Source: Acidobacteriota bacterium (GTDB lineage: Bacteria > Acidobacteriota > Terriglobia > Bryobacterales > Bryobacteraceae). From it: 46,296 nt of DNA. A program made the translations under genes and the position numbers. Location of the stretch: NCBI GenBank assembly GCA_016213755.1, contig JACQZT010000130.1, positions 1 through 46,296 on the forward strand. The letters run 5' to 3'. The notes below the pieces were generated by a model, which was not told where the DNA came from, did not search any database, and saw nothing but the letters and a program-made list of their open reading frames with translations. Positions within the stretch are counted from its first letter, which is position 1, and each line of letters starts with the position of its first letter. Shown piece by piece: positions 44,344-46,296 of this stretch.

Positions 44344-44510
44344 GGGCAGATTTGAACTGGCGCCCCCCTGCGCCCAAGGCGGATGGCGGCCTCCTCCGAA
44401 ACTGCCCTATTTTCAACTACTTATGTTTCAATGAGATACGGGCAGCCGGTGGAAGGCTGTTGATCCTTGTTGGGCCTGGGTGCTCTCAGCAGCTACAAAA
44501 TCATCTACAG
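44344..44510 (-). repeat. Repeat copy A (about 167 bases) with tRNA-like segment, just downstream of the PIN toxin gene
   Basis: On the minus strand it begins at the toxin's last codon and stop (CTGTAG). It runs through a short open frame ending Pro-Val-Ser-His-stop and then a tRNA-like segment (44344-44407). A 20-base core (44425-44444) is identical in copy B at 46073-46092. The tRNA-like part starts GGGCAG and ends CTGCCC, has a CTTGGGC seven-base loop as in tRNA-Pro(UGG), and a TTCAAAT T-loop. One mismatch in each inner stem and the missing CCA argue against a working tRNA. Confidence 0.65.
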
Positions 44511-44969
44511 TGGCGGGGATTCCGGGTCGATGACCGGCATTCCTTCGACTGCGGCAACCTTGCAGAGGACCTTGTCGGCGGCCACAAAGTTTTCGACGGC
44601 GCGGGCTCGGTGCAGGCTCAACGCGACGGCGAGTTGGAGCGAATCGAGCGTGCGCAGACCGTGACTTGCCCCGTGACGTTCGATGAGTGCTCCGGCCCCC
44701 TCATAGTCATCGCCCGTCAACGCGACGACTTTCAGAACCCCGTTCGTGATGTCTTCGAGAAAACGGTGTCGAAGGCCGGCCGCTTCGCCTGTCGAAATCA
44801 TGCCCGAGCGGATCTTGCCTGCGAAAACGAACTGAACTTCGACCACCGAGAGCCGAGAGATCAGAATGGCAGCGGCCGAGTGCGGTACCATCTGCTCGAC
44901 GGCGGCGGATCCAACCTCTGCGTGATAGAGTTTCGCCAGCGCGCTCGAATCCAGAAAGTAGCCTGCCAC
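44505..44969 (-). CDS. PIN-domain toxin of a type II toxin-antitoxin pair
   Basis: A 154-residue PIN ribonuclease with Asp7 (YFLDSSALAKLY), Glu44, Asp109 (LRTLDSLQLAVAL) and Asp132 (FVAADKVL) at the expected active-site positions. Its GTG shares a base with the antitoxin stop (TAGTG). The C-terminus (VIDPESPPL) ends exactly where repeat copy A begins; the stop codon is part of the repeat. This suggests the last residues reflect a recombination junction. Confidence 0.85.
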   Translation of the reverse strand: MAGYFLDSSALAKLYHAEVGSAAVEQMVPHSAAAILISRLSVVEVQFVFAGKIRSGMISTGEAAGLRHRFLEDITNGVLKVVALTGDDYEGAGALIERHGASHGLRTLDSLQLAVALSLHRARAVENFVAADKVLCKVAAVEGMPVIDPESPPL

Positions 44970-45229
44970 TACCGGCCCTCGCGCTCTGCCCGGATGTCAT
45001 CGGAGAGGTTACCAGGGATCTTCGACAGTGCCTGTCTGACCTCTGCCAAACTCGGCGCCGGTCCCATCCCCGCCACGTCCTTCTTGACCTTCTCCATGTA
45101 CTCGTGGTCCAGCCAACGCTCGGCGGGGTCGGAGACGGTGACCATGACACGCTGATGCTCTTTCAAAGGCAGGGGCTCCAGCGGACGGAGCACCCCGTTT
45201 TCGTAAACCGCTTGGAGCGTTTTCGTCAT
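44969..45229 (-). CDS. AF2212/DUF104-like antitoxin of the PIN pair
   Basis: An 86-residue antitoxin. The N-terminus TLQAVYENGVLRPLEPLPLKEHQRVMVTV is the SpoVT-AbrB-related AF2212-like (DUF104) DNA-binding domain, and the tail (EMRQALSKIPGNL-like helix) would bind the toxin. It precedes the toxin with a one-base overlap. Its start lies in the self-complementary GTCATGAC at 45226-45233, a possible autoregulatory site. Confidence 0.8.
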   Translation of the reverse strand: MTKTLQAVYENGVLRPLEPLPLKEHQRVMVTVSDPAERWLDHEYMEKVKKDVAGMGPAPSLAEVRQALSKIPGNLSDDIRAEREGR

Positions 45230-45298
45230 GACTTCATTATCGCCGAAGCGGTGGGGCTCATGACGCGAAAGTCGGGGCGGCGAAACTCCCGGCCCTTG

Positions 45299-45817
45299 CT
45301 ACGCCTCCGTCTTGCCGACGTCCCAGGCAACTTTGTCAAACAGTCGCGCCAAGGGCGTGGCAGGTTCAAGCCGCCGAAAGCGTTCAAATCCGTACGCCTC
45401 AATTTCAGCTTGAGCGTGCTTCAGACAAGAGAAATACTTTTCAGCCGTGTAGCCGGGTTGCGTGGTGTTGGCGAACTCCACCGCGTGGTGCTTCCTGAAC
45501 GCGGATGCGACGTTGCTGTCGAGCATGAGGAAGAGAGCCGGAGCAATCCAGTGAAGAATCTTCGTTGCACCAACGTGGAACTTCTTGGCTTGATCTCCGA
45601 GGGCGCCCTCGCCAGACGCAGCCAGGCACTCGTAAGCTTCAGTGATCGGGTCATGGAACGAAACCAAGTCGATCTGGCGCAGGCAGACCGGCGGAACGCT
45701 CTCAAGCCGCTCCTGAACACTGGCCATTTTCGCCCTCAAGCGGGTTCTGAATCCGGTGCCGTTAACCTTGACCTCCATCACAGACACAGGACGGACCCGT
45801 TCGTCGATGCCACGCAC
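45299..45817 (-). CDS. Protein of unknown function in the repeat-bounded segment
   Basis: A 172-residue protein with no family I recognise. Notable segments: VSFHDPITEAYECLA, ILHWIAPALFLMLDSNVASAFRKHH and AEKYFSCLKHAQAEIEAYGF. It looks like a soluble, mostly helical protein with a central DSN motif. The start is uncertain: GTG 45817 has no well-placed Shine-Dalgarno sequence, while an in-frame ATG at 45778 would remove 13 residues. It lies between two toxin-type or repeat elements, so it could be a solitary defence or mobile-cargo gene. That is speculation. Confidence 0.5.
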   Translation of the reverse strand: MRGIDERVRPVSVMEVKVNGTGFRTRLRAKMASVQERLESVPPVCLRQIDLVSFHDPITEAYECLAASGEGALGDQAKKFHVGATKILHWIAPALFLMLDSNVASAFRKHHAVEFANTTQPGYTAEKYFSCLKHAQAEIEAYGFERFRRLEPATPLARLFDKVAWDVGKTEA

Positions 45818-45987
45818 CTGCCTGTTGTGCAGGTGTCCTCCCAGTCATTCACTGAAAACACTCGGCCCGGGCGTCAGCGAGATCTGCCAAGCGGCAGCCC
45901 CGTCGGAAAGCAGCAGCTACAAAATCGACTACCCCGGGATTTCAAAGGCAGCCAGGAATGGCCGTATCTGCTAGATTCCATTGATCT
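45818..45987. other. Intergenic region with a third partial repeat copy
   Basis: 170 bases with no supported gene. CAGCAGCTACAAAATC at 45911-45926 is identical to 44487-44502 in repeat copy A, so part of the repeat occurs a third time just beside copy B. The rest shows no clear promoter or hairpin. Confidence 0.5.
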
Positions 45988-46158
45988 GGGCTGCCAGATT
46001 CGAACTGCCGACCCACTGCGCCCAAGGCAGTTTTCGGCCTCCTCCGAAAATGCCCTATTCTCAAGCACTTAGGTTTCAATGAGATACGGGCATCCGGTTG
46101 AAGCCTGTGGAACCCGGTTGAACCCGGAAGCACCGGGCATCTACAAAATTATCTACAG
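45988..46158 (-). repeat. Repeat copy B (about 171 bases) with tRNA-Pro-like segment
   Basis: Same orientation and layout as copy A: CTGTAG at the end of the upstream coding frame, a short frame ending Pro-Val-Ser-His-stop, then a tRNA-like segment (45988-46055). In this copy the anticodon-like arm is perfect (stem ACTGC/GCAGT, loop CTTGGGC, 46015-46031). A TTTTCGG/CCGAAAA hairpin stands in for the D-arm, the T-arm has loop TTCGAAT with one stem mismatch, and GGGC pairs with GCCC at the ends. The D-loop is too short and there is no CCA, so I read it as a tRNA-derived mobile or attachment sequence rather than a gene. Confidence 0.6.
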
Positions 46159-46296
46159 TGCCTTTTCGCCTCCAAATTCCCCTTCTTTCAGCACTACGGC
46201 TGAGACGGTAGCTTTCAACTCCTTCGCACGCCGGCTGGCCTGCCTTGTCTGCTTGTGGGCGATGATGCTCCCGCCGCACCTACTGGGGCGATTAGA
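46153..46296 (-). CDS. C-terminal end of an unidentified gene (start beyond window)
   Basis: An open minus-strand frame entering from the window edge and ending at the TAG inside repeat copy B. The 47 residues include SIIAHKQTRQASRRAKELK and SAVVLKEGEFGGEKAL, a basic helical stretch. It is too short to identify. Its stop coincides with the repeat border just as the PIN toxin's does. Confidence 0.3.
   Translation of the reverse strand, partial: SNRPSRCGGSIIAHKQTRQASRRAKELKATVSAVVLKEGEFGGEKAL

Noticed and set aside
44344-44407. A functional tRNA-Pro gene
   Set aside because: The D-loop is too short, one pair is broken in each of the inner stems, and there is no CCA or full 7-base-pair acceptor stem. 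Kept only as a tRNA-like repeat.
45942-46133. Short proteins read through the tRNA-like segments
   Set aside because: Sequences such as GAVGRQFESG are the usual false translation of tRNA-like DNA.

Overview
The window is GC-rich, densely coded bacterial DNA, and it most resembles an acidobacterium of the Bryobacterales/Solibacter type. That is an inference from gene content: two Oar-like TonB-dependent receptors with an N-terminal carboxypeptidase-regulatory domain, many Tat-exported Gfo/Idh/MocA, sulfatase and sugar-isomerase proteins, a BamA/SurA-like/TamB cluster, and frequent GTG starts with 1-4 base overlaps between genes. No rRNA, functional tRNA, CRISPR array or intact insertion sequence was found.

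Region by region. (1) 1-3930: the end of a porin-like gene, then a TonB-dependent receptor. (2) 3968-9422: a tight phosphate operon, phoU-pstS-pstC-pstA-pstB-pstB. Its PhoU is fused to a catalytically dead LMW-phosphatase/arsenate-reductase domain. Its two PstB proteins have lost complementary sets of ATPase motifs. (3) 9446-20370: a carbohydrate island: a Tat-exported glycosidase-like protein, a PilZ protein, a broken DUF1593 gene, Gfo/Idh and sulfatase genes on the minus strand, and a divergent plus-strand heparinase-like/Gfo-Idh/sugar isomerase operon. The pattern suggests breakdown of sulfated or uronate-containing polysaccharide. (4) 20385-22552: feoA-feoB ferrous iron uptake, which ends in a 141-base inverted-repeat element shared with the convergent neighbour. 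(5) 31154 down to 22672: an outer-membrane assembly operon on the minus strand, bamA (about seven POTRA domains), a SurA-like chaperone without a PPIase domain, tamB, pcm and a DUF2103-like gene. (6) 31197-35656: a ThiF/MoeB-like enzyme, a VapBC pair, a protein with three secretin-N-like repeats, an esterase and an Fpg/Nei glycosylase. (7) 35744-38899: a second Oar-like receptor. (8) 43533 down to 39177: a translationally coupled operon, an RpiB-DeoC fusion, a GAF-GAF-PP2C phosphatase and lysA. (9) 43581-44326: a two-gene small EamA/SMR transporter. (10) 44344-46296: a small accessory segment with a DUF104/PIN toxin-antitoxin pair, an unknown gene and the end of another gene. It is flanked by two copies of a roughly 170-base repeat that includes a degenerate tRNA-Pro-like fold.

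The strongest candidate for an undescribed system is the phosphate operon. If its two PstB subunits pair head to tail, one ATP site would be fully canonical and the other doubly degenerate, as in asymmetric ABC exporters. The same operon encodes a PhoU carrying a pseudo-phosphatase (oxyanion-binding-type) domain. The fused RpiB-DeoC enzyme and the repeat-bounded accessory segment with tRNA-like elements are the next most interesting.
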